DNA from: Bacteroidota bacterium
Lineage (GTDB): Bacteria; Bacteroidota; Ignavibacteria; Ignavibacteriales; Melioribacteraceae
Assembly (NCBI GenBank): GCA_023453125.1
Contig: JAEXUB010000184.1
Coordinates: 1 to 64,000 of the forward strand
Reading direction: 5' to 3'
Length of the DNA: 64,000 bases
The first letter of the stretch is position 1, and every line of letters starts with the position of its first letter. The translations under genes were made by a program, and so were the position numbers. The notes below the pieces were generated by a model, which was not told the origin of the DNA, did no database searches, and saw only the letters and a program-made list of their open reading frames with translations. Shown piece after piece: positions 32,817 to 40,673 of the stretch.

Positions 32817-33808
32817 TAAATTTCCAGCTTCCCCGAATAGACAAGGAACCTCGCTTACGAGAACTTCTGGTAAAGTACTGCAGGCTTAAAAGCGGCGAAA
32901 TATGGAGTGATCCGGAAGGGGACCACAAAATCGGATGTCTTGATGCCTCGGACAGGGAACAGATTGGCAGACTATTCGGCAGGGAGAAGGGAAAACTCGC
33001 AATTCAGGATCCCCCCTATAATCTGGTAGCATTTAAAATTTCTGAAATTGATTCATTTATTGACTGGTGCCGAAAGTGGATTACTGTTACGGATATTTAT
33101 CTTAAGGATGATTCAGCTCTTTATGTTTGGCTCGGCGCCGACCAGAAGAATCATTTTCAGCCGTTTGCCGAATTTATAATAATGATGAAAGAGACCGGAT
33201 TTACCTCCAAAAGCTTTATTACAATGAGGAATCAGAGAGGATACGGTACTCAGAAAAACTGGATGTCCGTAAGGCAGGAACTGTTATATTATACAAAAGG
33301 AGAGCCGGTTTTTAATATTGAACACGTATATACCGATATTCCGAAAATACTTAAGGGATATTACAAGGAAGTCAGGGGGGTGCGTACAGAGAATCTCGAA
33401 AGGAGTAAATCGGAATTTATCAGGGCCGGAAATGTATGGGTGGATATTCAGCAGGTATTCCACCTTATGGAGGAAAATGTAAACGGCTGCTACGCACAGA
33501 AGCCCCTCAAATCGATTGAAAGAATCGTAAATGTTTCGAGCTCGAAAAATGATATTGTAATTGACTTCTTTTCGCACGCCGGTACAACAATGATTGCCTG
33601 CGAAAGATTAAAAAGAAGATGCCGGACAGTTGATATAGACCCGATTTATTGTGAAATTTCGATACGGCGTTTGGAACGTTTTAGAAAGACGGGCAGTCTC
33701 GGATGGCAGAATTCAAATCCTTTTGCCGCCGAGATAATGGAAGATGCCGAACTAAAAAATTATTTGATTGAATCGGGAGTTAAAATTCCCGGCAACATAA
33801 ATGAGTAG
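32813..33808 (+). CDS. Orphan beta-class DNA methyltransferase (N6-A or N4-C)
   Basis: A 331-aa SAM-dependent DNA methylase. The catalytic motif IV reads DPPYN at about residue 67, and the SAM-binding FxGxG-like motif comes late (DFFSHAGTTMIACERLKRRC, about 252). This IV-before-I order defines the beta class; the final VDIDPIYCEISIRRLERF is typical. DPPYN favours adenine methylation. No restriction endonuclease or specificity gene is adjacent, so it is an orphan embedded between ymdB and folD and could be epigenetic rather than defensive. The recognition sequence is unknown. Confidence 0.85.
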   Translation: MINFQLPRIDKEPRLRELLVKYCRLKSGEIWSDPEGDHKIGCLDASDREQIGRLFGREKGKLAIQDPPYNLVAFKISEIDSFIDWCRKWITVTDIYLKDDSALYVWLGADQKNHFQPFAEFIIMMKETGFTSKSFITMRNQRGYGTQKNWMSVRQELLYYTKGEPVFNIEHVYTDIPKILKGYYKEVRGVRTENLERSKSEFIRAGNVWVDIQQVFHLMEENVNGCYAQKPLKSIERIVNVSSSKNDIVIDFFSHAGTTMIACERLKRRCRTVDIDPIYCEISIRRLERFRKTGSLGWQNSNPFAAEIMEDAELKNYLIESGVKIPGNINE

Positions 33809-33811
33809 AGA

Positions 33812-34699
33812 ATGGCTGTTATTATTGACGGTAAAAAGGCTGCCGAAGAATTAAAATCGGAATTAAAGATTCAGATTGAAGAATTAAAGAAGAGCACCGG
33901 GGATGTACCGGGACTGGTAACAATTCTTGTCGGCTCCAGCGCCGCTTCTCTCAGTTATGTGAATTCGAAAATAAAATCGTGTCACGAACTGGGGATGAGG
34001 TCGGAACTCGAGAATCTGGAAGAATCGGTCTCAGAGGAAAAACTCCTTGCTCTGATCGATAAGTATAACAACGACCCGAAATTTCACGGAATTCTTGTCC
34101 AACTTCCCCTTCCGAAACATATTTCCGAGGATAAAGTTATTGAAGCTATTAATCCTGCAAAGGATGTAGACGGATTTCATCCGGTAAGCATCGGAAACCT
34201 TGTAATAGGAAAAGATACTTTTTATCCCTGCACTCCATACGGTATTCAGGAGCTCCTAATTAGATACAAAATTGAGACCAAGGGAAAGCACGTTGTTGTA
34301 GTAGGAAGGAGTAACATTGTAGGCAAACCGATTGCCAATATGATGCTTCAGAAAAAGGAAGGGGCCAATTCAATTGTTACAGTATGCCATTCAGCAGCAA
34401 AGGATCTTGCACAATATACTTTAAGTGCCGATATATTGATAGCCGCAATCGGCTCGCCCCTTTTTATTAAAGCCGATATGGTAAAAGAGGGGGCGGCGGT
34501 AATTGATGTTGGAATTAATAGGGTGGAAGACTCCTCGGCAAAGAAAGGATACAGGATTGTAGGGGATGTTGACTATGAAAATGTGGAAAAAAAGGCATCA
34601 TTCATAACTCCGGTTCCGGGAGGGGTTGGACTAATGACTGTTGCAATGTTGATGAAAAACACTATTTTATCATATAAAAAATTAAACAAAATTTTGTAA
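33812..34699 (+). CDS. folD: Bifunctional methylene-tetrahydrofolate dehydrogenase/cyclohydrolase
   Basis: A 295-aa FolD. The catalytic Lys lies in SYVNSKIKSC, with PCTPYGI and the cofactor loop VVGRSNIVGKPIANML, and the C-terminal signature PVPGGVGLMTVAML. It interconverts methylene-, methenyl- and formyl-tetrahydrofolate with NADP. It starts three bases after the methyltransferase stop, in the ymdB-aroA operon. The placement could link one-carbon supply with methylation, but this is inference. Confidence 0.95.
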   Translation: MAVIIDGKKAAEELKSELKIQIEELKKSTGDVPGLVTILVGSSAASLSYVNSKIKSCHELGMRSELENLEESVSEEKLLALIDKYNNDPKFHGILVQLPLPKHISEDKVIEAINPAKDVDGFHPVSIGNLVIGKDTFYPCTPYGIQELLIRYKIETKGKHVVVVGRSNIVGKPIANMMLQKKEGANSIVTVCHSAAKDLAQYTLSADILIAAIGSPLFIKADMVKEGAAVIDVGINRVEDSSAKKGYRIVGDVDYENVEKKASFITPVPGGVGLMTVAMLMKNTILSYKKLNKIL

Positions 34700-34707
34700 G
34701 GATAATT

Positions 34708-35580
34708 ATGGAAAGCCCTCAGATTGACAAAATTGTATCGCAGGTATTTATAGAGAAAGCATTGCGCGATTTTTACTGTGCGGGGGGAAGCTGCATAGGA
34801 TGGGAAAGAAACGTTGTAGACCAGCCGGCGGCAGTTAAAAATATTATTGAAAACGGCGCCGATAGAATTGCAGCCGGATTAGGGGTTGGAAATGAACTAG
34901 GAGACCTTAATCTTGCCAGAATGATTGACCATACTCTTCTTAAACCGGATGCAACACGACAGGAAATTGAAATTCTCTGTAAAGAAGCCAGGCAGTATAA
35001 TTTTGCCTCCGTCTGTGTAAATCCGACCTGGGTAAGCCTTTGCAGCAGCCTCTTAAAAGGTTCTCAGGTTAAAGTATGCACCGTTATAGGTTTTCCTCTC
35101 GGGGCCAATAAGACGGAAGTAAAAAGGGATGAGGCCGAGCTGGCAATTAAAGAAGGGGCTCAGGAAATTGATATGGTTATAAATATCGGAATGCTTAAAA
35201 GCGCCGATTATGAGGGAGTATTTAACGATATTAATCAGGTTGTTCTTGCTGCAAAGAGAAATAATGCCGTATGCAAGGTTATTATTGAAACAGCAATCCT
35301 TACCGATGAAGAAAAAATTAAAGCCTGCGTAATTGCAAAAGAAGCAAAAGCCGATTTTGTAAAAACTTCTACCGGTTTCAGCAAAGGGGGAGCTACCGCA
35401 GGGGATGTTGCTCTTATGAGAAAAGTTGTCGGCAGTTCGGTTGGCGTTAAGGCTTCGGGCGGAATTAGGACTGTTGAGGACGCCGAAGCTATGATTGCAA
35501 GCGGAGCAGACAGAATTGGTGCAAGCGCAAGCGTTAAAATTGTTAACCGGGACAGCCATTCAAAAACATCCGGTTATTAA
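34708..35580 (+). CDS. deoC: Deoxyribose-phosphate aldolase with an N-terminal extension
   Basis: A 290-aa DeoC. The aldolase domain starts near residue 69 (LARMIDHTLLKPDAT). The active-site lysines lie in CKVIIETAILTDEEK and FVKTSTGFSKGGAT, with the phosphate-binding VKASGGIRT. It cleaves deoxyribose 5-phosphate to glyceraldehyde 3-phosphate and acetaldehyde. About 68 extra N-terminal residues begin with a helix (IDKIVSQVFIEKALRDF) and contain two Cys and GADRIAAG, which echoes GADRIGAS near the C-terminus. The stop overlaps the next start by one base. Confidence 0.92.
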   Translation: MESPQIDKIVSQVFIEKALRDFYCAGGSCIGWERNVVDQPAAVKNIIENGADRIAAGLGVGNELGDLNLARMIDHTLLKPDATRQEIEILCKEARQYNFASVCVNPTWVSLCSSLLKGSQVKVCTVIGFPLGANKTEVKRDEAELAIKEGAQEIDMVINIGMLKSADYEGVFNDINQVVLAAKRNNAVCKVIIETAILTDEEKIKACVIAKEAKADFVKTSTGFSKGGATAGDVALMRKVVGSSVGVKASGGIRTVEDAEAMIASGADRIGASASVKIVNRDSHSKTSGY

Positions 35581-35804
35581 TGGTAATAGATTTATTTATT
35601 CATCAAACCGATGACGGCTTCAATGCGGAGGTTCCTTCTATAAAAGGGTGCGAATCCTGGGCACGGAATGAGGATGAAGTGATTGATAAATCGGTTGAGC
35701 TTGTAAAGTACTATCTTAAACTTCCCGATAACGCAAAAATTAAAGTGGACAAGGCCCGCAGAGAAAATGACCTGCATATTTATAAACTTATTTTTGATAA
35801 GTAA
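35580..35804 (+). CDS. HicB-like small protein
   Basis: A 74-aa protein with the HicB/RNase-H-like partial fold: FIHQTDDGFNAEVPSIKGCES followed by EDEVIDKSVELVKYYL. It resembles the HicB antitoxin core but has no DNA-binding tail and no HicA toxin gene beside it. It is coupled to deoC by TAATG. Possibly a standalone regulator or a domesticated antitoxin; function unknown. Confidence 0.6.
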   Translation: MVIDLFIHQTDDGFNAEVPSIKGCESWARNEDEVIDKSVELVKYYLKLPDNAKIKVDKARRENDLHIYKLIFDK

Positions 35805-36395
35805 TTGAGAAAATTCAAGACAGATAAAAGGGTGGAGAAGATTTCTAAAACTGCCGGCAACAGGCAGTTTTCGCTTCATCTGGTGCTTGAAAATATTCAC
35901 GATCCCCATAATGCCAGCGCAATTTTCAGGACCTGCGATGCAGTCGGAATTCCCAAAGTATCTCTTCTTTATAATTACGAAAAATTCCCCAAGGTAAGCC
36001 GTATCAGTTCCGCTTCGGCGAATAAATGGGTCGAAAAAGAAAAATTTTCTACTGTTGATGAATGTGTTGATAAACTGCGGTCTGAAGGATTTAAAATTTA
36101 CGCCTCAATGCTTTCTGAAGAAGCAGTGGATTTTTATGACCTCGATCTTACCGAAAAAGTTGCCATTGTGGTAGGGAATGAACACCGGGGAATCAGTTCT
36201 GAAATGGCGGAAAAAGCAGATAAGGTCTTTTATATCCCGATGCACGGCATGATTCAAAGCCTGAATGTATCCGTAGCTACTGCCGTTGTCCTTTTCGAGG
36301 CTAAAAGACAGCGCCTTCTAAAAGGAATGTACCCTTCTAAGGATTTATCAAAAAAAGAACTTGATGCCCTTATTGATGACTGGTGCTCAAAATGA
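35805..36395 (+). CDS. trmH: TrmH-type tRNA 2'-O-methyltransferase (SpoU family)
   Basis: A 196-aa SPOUT methyltransferase. Motif 1 reads LENIHDPHNASAIFRTCDAV, motif 2 VVGNEHRGIS and motif 3 IPMHGMIQSLNVSVATAV, close to TrmH enzymes that methylate G18 of tRNA. The TTG at 35805 follows directly on the previous stop and no ATG is available before the conserved region. The stop overlaps the aroA start (ATGA). Confidence 0.88.
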   Translation: MRKFKTDKRVEKISKTAGNRQFSLHLVLENIHDPHNASAIFRTCDAVGIPKVSLLYNYEKFPKVSRISSASANKWVEKEKFSTVDECVDKLRSEGFKIYASMLSEEAVDFYDLDLTEKVAIVVGNEHRGISSEMAEKADKVFYIPMHGMIQSLNVSVATAVVLFEAKRQRLLKGMYPSKDLSKKELDALIDDWCSK

Positions 36396-37669
36396 TGCAG
36401 GAATTTAAACATACCGGTCTAATCAGAGGCAGATTAACACTGCCGGGGGATAAATCTATCTCGCACAGAGCCGTTATGTTTGCTTCGATGGCTAAAGGGA
36501 CCTCAATAATCTACAATTGCCTCAATGCAGATGATGTTAATTCTACTATCCGCTGTTTTAAACAGCTCGGATGCAAAATTGAAAAAAAGGGAAACAAACT
36601 GGTTATTGAAGGGAAAGGATTTAAGGCATTTAATAAGCCCGATTCTCCACTATATGCCGGCAATTCCGGAACAACCTCACGGCTTATCAGCGGAATTTTG
36701 TGCGCGCAGGACTTTGAGACCACTATAACCGGGGATGAATCCCTTTCAAAAAGGCCGATGAAGAGAATTATGGAGCCTCTTAAGTCGATGGGGGCAAATA
36801 TTACAGCTACGGATGAGTTTACGCTTCCTATGTCAATAAAACCCTCTCCGGGGCTTCATTCTGTGAATTACCGTATGGATGTGGCAAGCGCTCAGGTTAA
36901 AAGCGCCGTTCTTCTGGCCGGACTTCATCTTGGAGATGTTACTACTGTAATAGAATCAGCAAGAACCAGAAACCATACTGAGAATATGCTCTCTCTGCCG
37001 GTTAGCGAAACCGGGAATGAGAGAATTATTTCAGTATCAAGACAAAACTATCCCCGCAATTTTGAGATGACGGTTCCCTCCGATATTTCTTCTGCAGCAT
37101 TCCTAATAGTTTTTGCGCTCCTTTCGGAAGACTCGGAATTAATCCTTGAAAATGTTCTTCTGAACGAAACCAGAACCGGTATTTTAGATGTGCTGAAAAA
37201 AATGGGGGCAAACATACTGCTGGAGGAAATAAAACTAATTAACGGCGAAAAAACCGGTACTCTGATAATTAAAAGCTCCAAGCTGAAAAACATAGAGATT
37301 GATAAAGAGATTGTCCCCAACATAATTGATGAAATTCCGGTACTCTCGGTTGCGGGGGTCTTTGCAGAGGGTACATTCGAGATTAGGAATGCCAATGAGC
37401 TCCGCTTTAAAGAATCGGATAGAATAAAGGCGATGTGCGAAAATTTCAAATACCTTGGACTCGAAGTGGAAGAGTATGAAGACGGTTTCAGCGTTGGAGG
37501 AGAAATTGGAGTCAGAAATATGGTATTTGAAAGCTATCACGACCACAGGATAGCAATGTCATTCGCGGTACTCTCAATGCTGAGAAAGGAGGGGGGTAAA
37601 GTGAATAATTTTGAATGTGTGGAAATTTCTAATCCTGCTTTTCTTGAACAGATAAGAAGAATAAGTTAA
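36392..37669 (+). CDS. aroA: 3-phosphoshikimate 1-carboxyvinyltransferase
   Basis: A 425-aa EPSP synthase of the shikimate pathway. Conserved segments: PGDKSISHRAVMFAS, NSGTTSRLISG and RFKESDRIKAM. The ATG at 36392 overlaps the trmH stop by four bases and is preferred over a GTG at 36383 inside trmH. It ends the plus-strand operon and converges with a small membrane-protein gene, overlapping its end by four bases. Confidence 0.94.
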   Translation: MMQEFKHTGLIRGRLTLPGDKSISHRAVMFASMAKGTSIIYNCLNADDVNSTIRCFKQLGCKIEKKGNKLVIEGKGFKAFNKPDSPLYAGNSGTTSRLISGILCAQDFETTITGDESLSKRPMKRIMEPLKSMGANITATDEFTLPMSIKPSPGLHSVNYRMDVASAQVKSAVLLAGLHLGDVTTVIESARTRNHTENMLSLPVSETGNERIISVSRQNYPRNFEMTVPSDISSAAFLIVFALLSEDSELILENVLLNETRTGILDVLKKMGANILLEEIKLINGEKTGTLIIKSSKLKNIEIDKEIVPNIIDEIPVLSVAGVFAEGTFEIRNANELRFKESDRIKAMCENFKYLGLEVEEYEDGFSVGGEIGVRNMVFESYHDHRIAMSFAVLSMLRKEGGKVNNFECVEISNPAFLEQIRRIS

Positions 37670-37947
37670 TCTTCTTTCTCTTCTTCGTAATCGGCCTCGG
37701 CAATCTCTTTAAAATCCATGTTTACCTTTCTTATTACCGGTTCGGCATTGTATTCTGCCGGAGCCTGCTGTTTACCGAATGCTCCCCTTAATTTCTTTAC
37801 AATATAGCCAATAATAATTGCAGCTGCAGTGGCGGCAAGAAGAATGGCAACAAATGTAATAGCCAGAAATCCTAATATTATTAGGAGCGCAATAAGCAGA
37901 ATTCCCGTAATACCCTTAAAATTCATATGGTATACCTTATTCGGCAT
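37666..37947 (-). CDS. Small membrane protein, 93 aa
   Basis: One long or two short membrane helices at about residues 14-50 (GILLIALLIILGFLAITF, ILLAATAAAIIIGYIV), then a basic patch (KKLRGAFGKQ) and a strongly acidic C-terminus (EADYEEEKED). No family is recognised. GGAG is five bases before the ATG at 37947. A second ATG (37926, MNFKG) is also possible. It follows bshC by two bases, so it is co-transcribed with it. Confidence 0.6.
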   Translation of the reverse strand: MPNKVYHMNFKGITGILLIALLIILGFLAITFVAILLAATAAAIIIGYIVKKLRGAFGKQQAPAEYNAEPVIRKVNMDFKEIAEADYEEEKED

Positions 37948-37949
37948 TA

Positions 37950-39578
37950 TTACTCCAGCTCAATAATCTGGTGTTCAAATTTTGCAACTGAGAGTTCATT
38001 GAAAAGGTCTTTAAGAAAATCGAAACCGTATTTGTTTACGAAATAGAGGAAATTTATTTCTCTTTCCTGCAGGTTCTGGTTCGGATAAAGAATGTTGGAT
38101 ACTTTAGCAAGCTGGCGGAATACAGTATCGTGCTTCCGTTTTTCTGCTTCGGTTGACTTGGTTTTAAGCTGTTCCATATTCTGGGAGACCCGCTCCCTCG
38201 TTTTGTTTGCTAAATCTACAAGGGTCTTATCCACATTAAAAAGATATCCCCGGAGATTATCAAAAACAATGTCAATCTCCTTGTTTGCGTCGTTAAATAC
38301 CTTGTCTGTTTTAATCTCGGCAATTGTATCCATTACCTTTGAAAACACGGAATTCTCTTCGTAGAGAAAATCCTTGAAGGAAAGGGAAAATTTCTCAAAA
38401 ATATTCTGCACTCCTTTTTCAATTATTGTTACGCTGCCCCTCGGATATATTATCGGGGCGGGTATATTAAAAAGGTCGTATAAGGGCATTAATTGGGCAA
38501 AATAGCTAACTTCTCCCGGTCCGGCTACATAAAATGCGGTAGGGAGAAGATAGTCCTGGCAAATCGGGCGGAGCAATACATTCGGGGAGAACTTAGAGGG
38601 CTCATTTTCCAGAAGAGTCATAATTTCTTCGTATGTGAATTTTTTCCTTTTTCCTTTCAGCTTAAAGTCATTATCGGAAGGTTCAATTAAGAGCCTTTCT
38701 TTTTCTTCTATCATAAAGAGGTTAACAGGTTTTACTTTAACCTGAGCGTGATAGAATTCATCCAGTTCGGCGCTTCTCTCAACCAGAATATTGGTATGTT
38801 CCCTGAAATTCTGGATTTCCTTTTTAAATACCGGTTTAAGAAGCTCTTTAATTTCCTTATCGCCGGGATTTAATATTACAAGTCCGTATTCGTCAAAAAT
38901 TCCGAACATAAGTTCAAAGAATGCATCCAGGAAGTTTTTACCCCCCCTGTAAATATTTTCTATATACCCGGTAACATTTTTTTTGAACTCGGTATCCCTC
39001 AAGTTCTCTTTGAGCGAAGCAATAACCTGATCCATATTTTCGTTAAATACATTATTGCTGACCGGTCCCCGGTTTGTTTCTTCCTCAAGCCCGTCAATAT
39101 ATTCGAGTCTTACAATCTGGTTCTCTTTGCCAAGAATATTAGTGGAACTGACCTCATAGAAGTCATGGTCCTCGCTTTCGAGCCAGAAGACAGGAACAAA
39201 ATTAAAATTAGCGTATTTTTCTTTGAGCAAATGGCAAAGCTTTATGGCAGAAATAGTCTTGTACAGGGTATAAAGGGGGCCTCCCAATATTCCCAGCTGC
39301 TGCCCGGTAACAACTGCGAATGTATCGTTTGATTTTAGAAGTTCAATATTATGAATAGTCTTTTTGGAAGGGGAATAGCCGCCATATTGTTTTTTTATTA
39401 TTTCGGCTGTCTGAGCGTTTATTTGTCTCTCTTTACGGGAAAGGATTCCGAATAGCTCTTTATAATCATTTTCAGAATGGACATTCCTTTTGTAATATTT
39501 GCTTACATTCTCAAATTCGCTGATGTAGTCGAGAAACAGATTTGAAAAACCGGGCATTTCGCCATAATGAATATACAT
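37950..39578 (-). CDS. bshC: Bacillithiol biosynthesis cysteine-adding enzyme BshC
   Basis: A 542-aa enzyme that adds Cys to glucosaminyl-malate in bacillithiol synthesis. The family signature VVTGQQLGILGGPLYTLYKT is near residue 90, followed by FVPVFWLESEDHDFYEV. The long C-terminal helical part is typical. bshA and bshB are not in the window. The presence of this enzyme suggests bacillithiol as low-molecular-weight thiol, which may serve the peroxiredoxins. Confidence 0.93.
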   Translation of the reverse strand: MYIHYGEMPGFSNLFLDYISEFENVSKYYKRNVHSENDYKELFGILSRKERQINAQTAEIIKKQYGGYSPSKKTIHNIELLKSNDTFAVVTGQQLGILGGPLYTLYKTISAIKLCHLLKEKYANFNFVPVFWLESEDHDFYEVSSTNILGKENQIVRLEYIDGLEEETNRGPVSNNVFNENMDQVIASLKENLRDTEFKKNVTGYIENIYRGGKNFLDAFFELMFGIFDEYGLVILNPGDKEIKELLKPVFKKEIQNFREHTNILVERSAELDEFYHAQVKVKPVNLFMIEEKERLLIEPSDNDFKLKGKRKKFTYEEIMTLLENEPSKFSPNVLLRPICQDYLLPTAFYVAGPGEVSYFAQLMPLYDLFNIPAPIIYPRGSVTIIEKGVQNIFEKFSLSFKDFLYEENSVFSKVMDTIAEIKTDKVFNDANKEIDIVFDNLRGYLFNVDKTLVDLANKTRERVSQNMEQLKTKSTEAEKRKHDTVFRQLAKVSNILYPNQNLQEREINFLYFVNKYGFDFLKDLFNELSVAKFEHQIIELE

Positions 39579-39701
39579 CGCTCATCCTTCCATTTTAACT
39601 TAATAAAAATACAAAATATTTTTGGGAATGTTAATTTTATAAAAAATATAGGCTAAAAAGTTTCATTTTGTTATTTTAGGGGACAAAATTGGAGAGAGAG
39701 A

Positions 39702-40673
39702 ATGCCTGCCTCATGGATAATTTCTATCGATCTCGGCGGAACCAAGATTTTATCCGCTCTTATTAATTCCAAAAACCGGATTGTCGAACGGGTTAAAGTG
39801 CCTACGGAAGTTGAAAAAGGGAAAAATTTTATTGTTAAGAATATCGTGGAATCAATTGAACAGCTTAAGATTTCTCGAGGACTAACCGATAGGGATATTA
39901 AGGCTATTTGTATGGGGGTTCCGGGAATAGTAAATCCGCATACGGGAATAATAGATCTTGCTCCAAACCTTGGTTTAAAAAAACTGAACATTAAGAAAGA
40001 ACTGAAAAAATTTACTTCGGCACCTGTGCTTATTGAAAACGATGTTAATCTTGCCGGACTGGGGATTAAGACTTATGAACTGAAGGATAAAATATCCAAT
40101 ATGGCTGTTGTATTCGTAGGCACCGGCATAGGAGGTGCATTTTTCTTTGACGGGAAAATTTACAGAGGCTCTACCTTTTTTGCTGGAGAAATAGGGCACA
40201 TAAAAATTAATCCAAAGGGAAAGCTCGCAGCCTCGGCCGAAGAACCGACTTTTGAGAAAACAGCAAGCAGAACAGCAATAGTGGAAGGTATAAGGAAGGA
40301 ATTTAAGAAAAAGAAGAAGGGGGCATTAAAGGGATTTTCGAGTACGAAAAGGATAATCAAAAGCAGGCTCCTGCAATCGGCTCTTAAAAATGGAGACCCG
40401 GTAGTAACAAAACACGTAAAGAATGCAAGCGAGACCATCGGTGCCGTATTAGGGAATATTACTACTTTGCTGAATGTTGATACAATTGTACTTGGCGGGG
40501 GAGTAATAGAGGCAATGTCGGGCTATATGATGCCAAAGATTAAAAGTTCATTCAAAAAATCTGTTCTTAAAGGGCTCGATAAAAATGTGAAAATAATTGC
40601 CACAAAACTGGGGGACGATGCTGCAATTTACGGGGGTATTTCACTTGCCCGCGAATTCTTAAACGGAAAATGA
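39702..40673 (+). CDS. ROK-family sugar kinase-like protein lacking the zinc motif
   Basis: A 323-aa ROK-fold protein. ATP-binding SIDLGGTKILSALI and the catalytic Asp in ENDVNLAGLG are intact, and GTGIGGAFFFDGKIYRG matches the ROK signature. The zinc cysteine cluster CxCGxxGCxE that usually follows GHI is absent; the sequence there is KINPKGKLAASAEEPTF. Glucokinase is the default guess, but loss of the cluster makes the substrate uncertain. No helix-turn-helix is present, so it is not a ROK repressor. Its 3' end overlaps the ABC-F gene by 15 bases. Confidence 0.82.
   Translation: MPASWIISIDLGGTKILSALINSKNRIVERVKVPTEVEKGKNFIVKNIVESIEQLKISRGLTDRDIKAICMGVPGIVNPHTGIIDLAPNLGLKKLNIKKELKKFTSAPVLIENDVNLAGLGIKTYELKDKISNMAVVFVGTGIGGAFFFDGKIYRGSTFFAGEIGHIKINPKGKLAASAEEPTFEKTASRTAIVEGIRKEFKKKKKGALKGFSSTKRIIKSRLLQSALKNGDPVVTKHVKNASETIGAVLGNITTLLNVDTIVLGGGVIEAMSGYMMPKIKSSFKKSVLKGLDKNVKIIATKLGDDAAIYGGISLAREFLNGK

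Noticed and set aside
35053..35559. 168-aa open frame on the minus strand opposite deoC
   Set aside because: Shadow of the conserved aldolase domain; Asn/Cys/Phe-rich composition is typical of reverse-frame translation.
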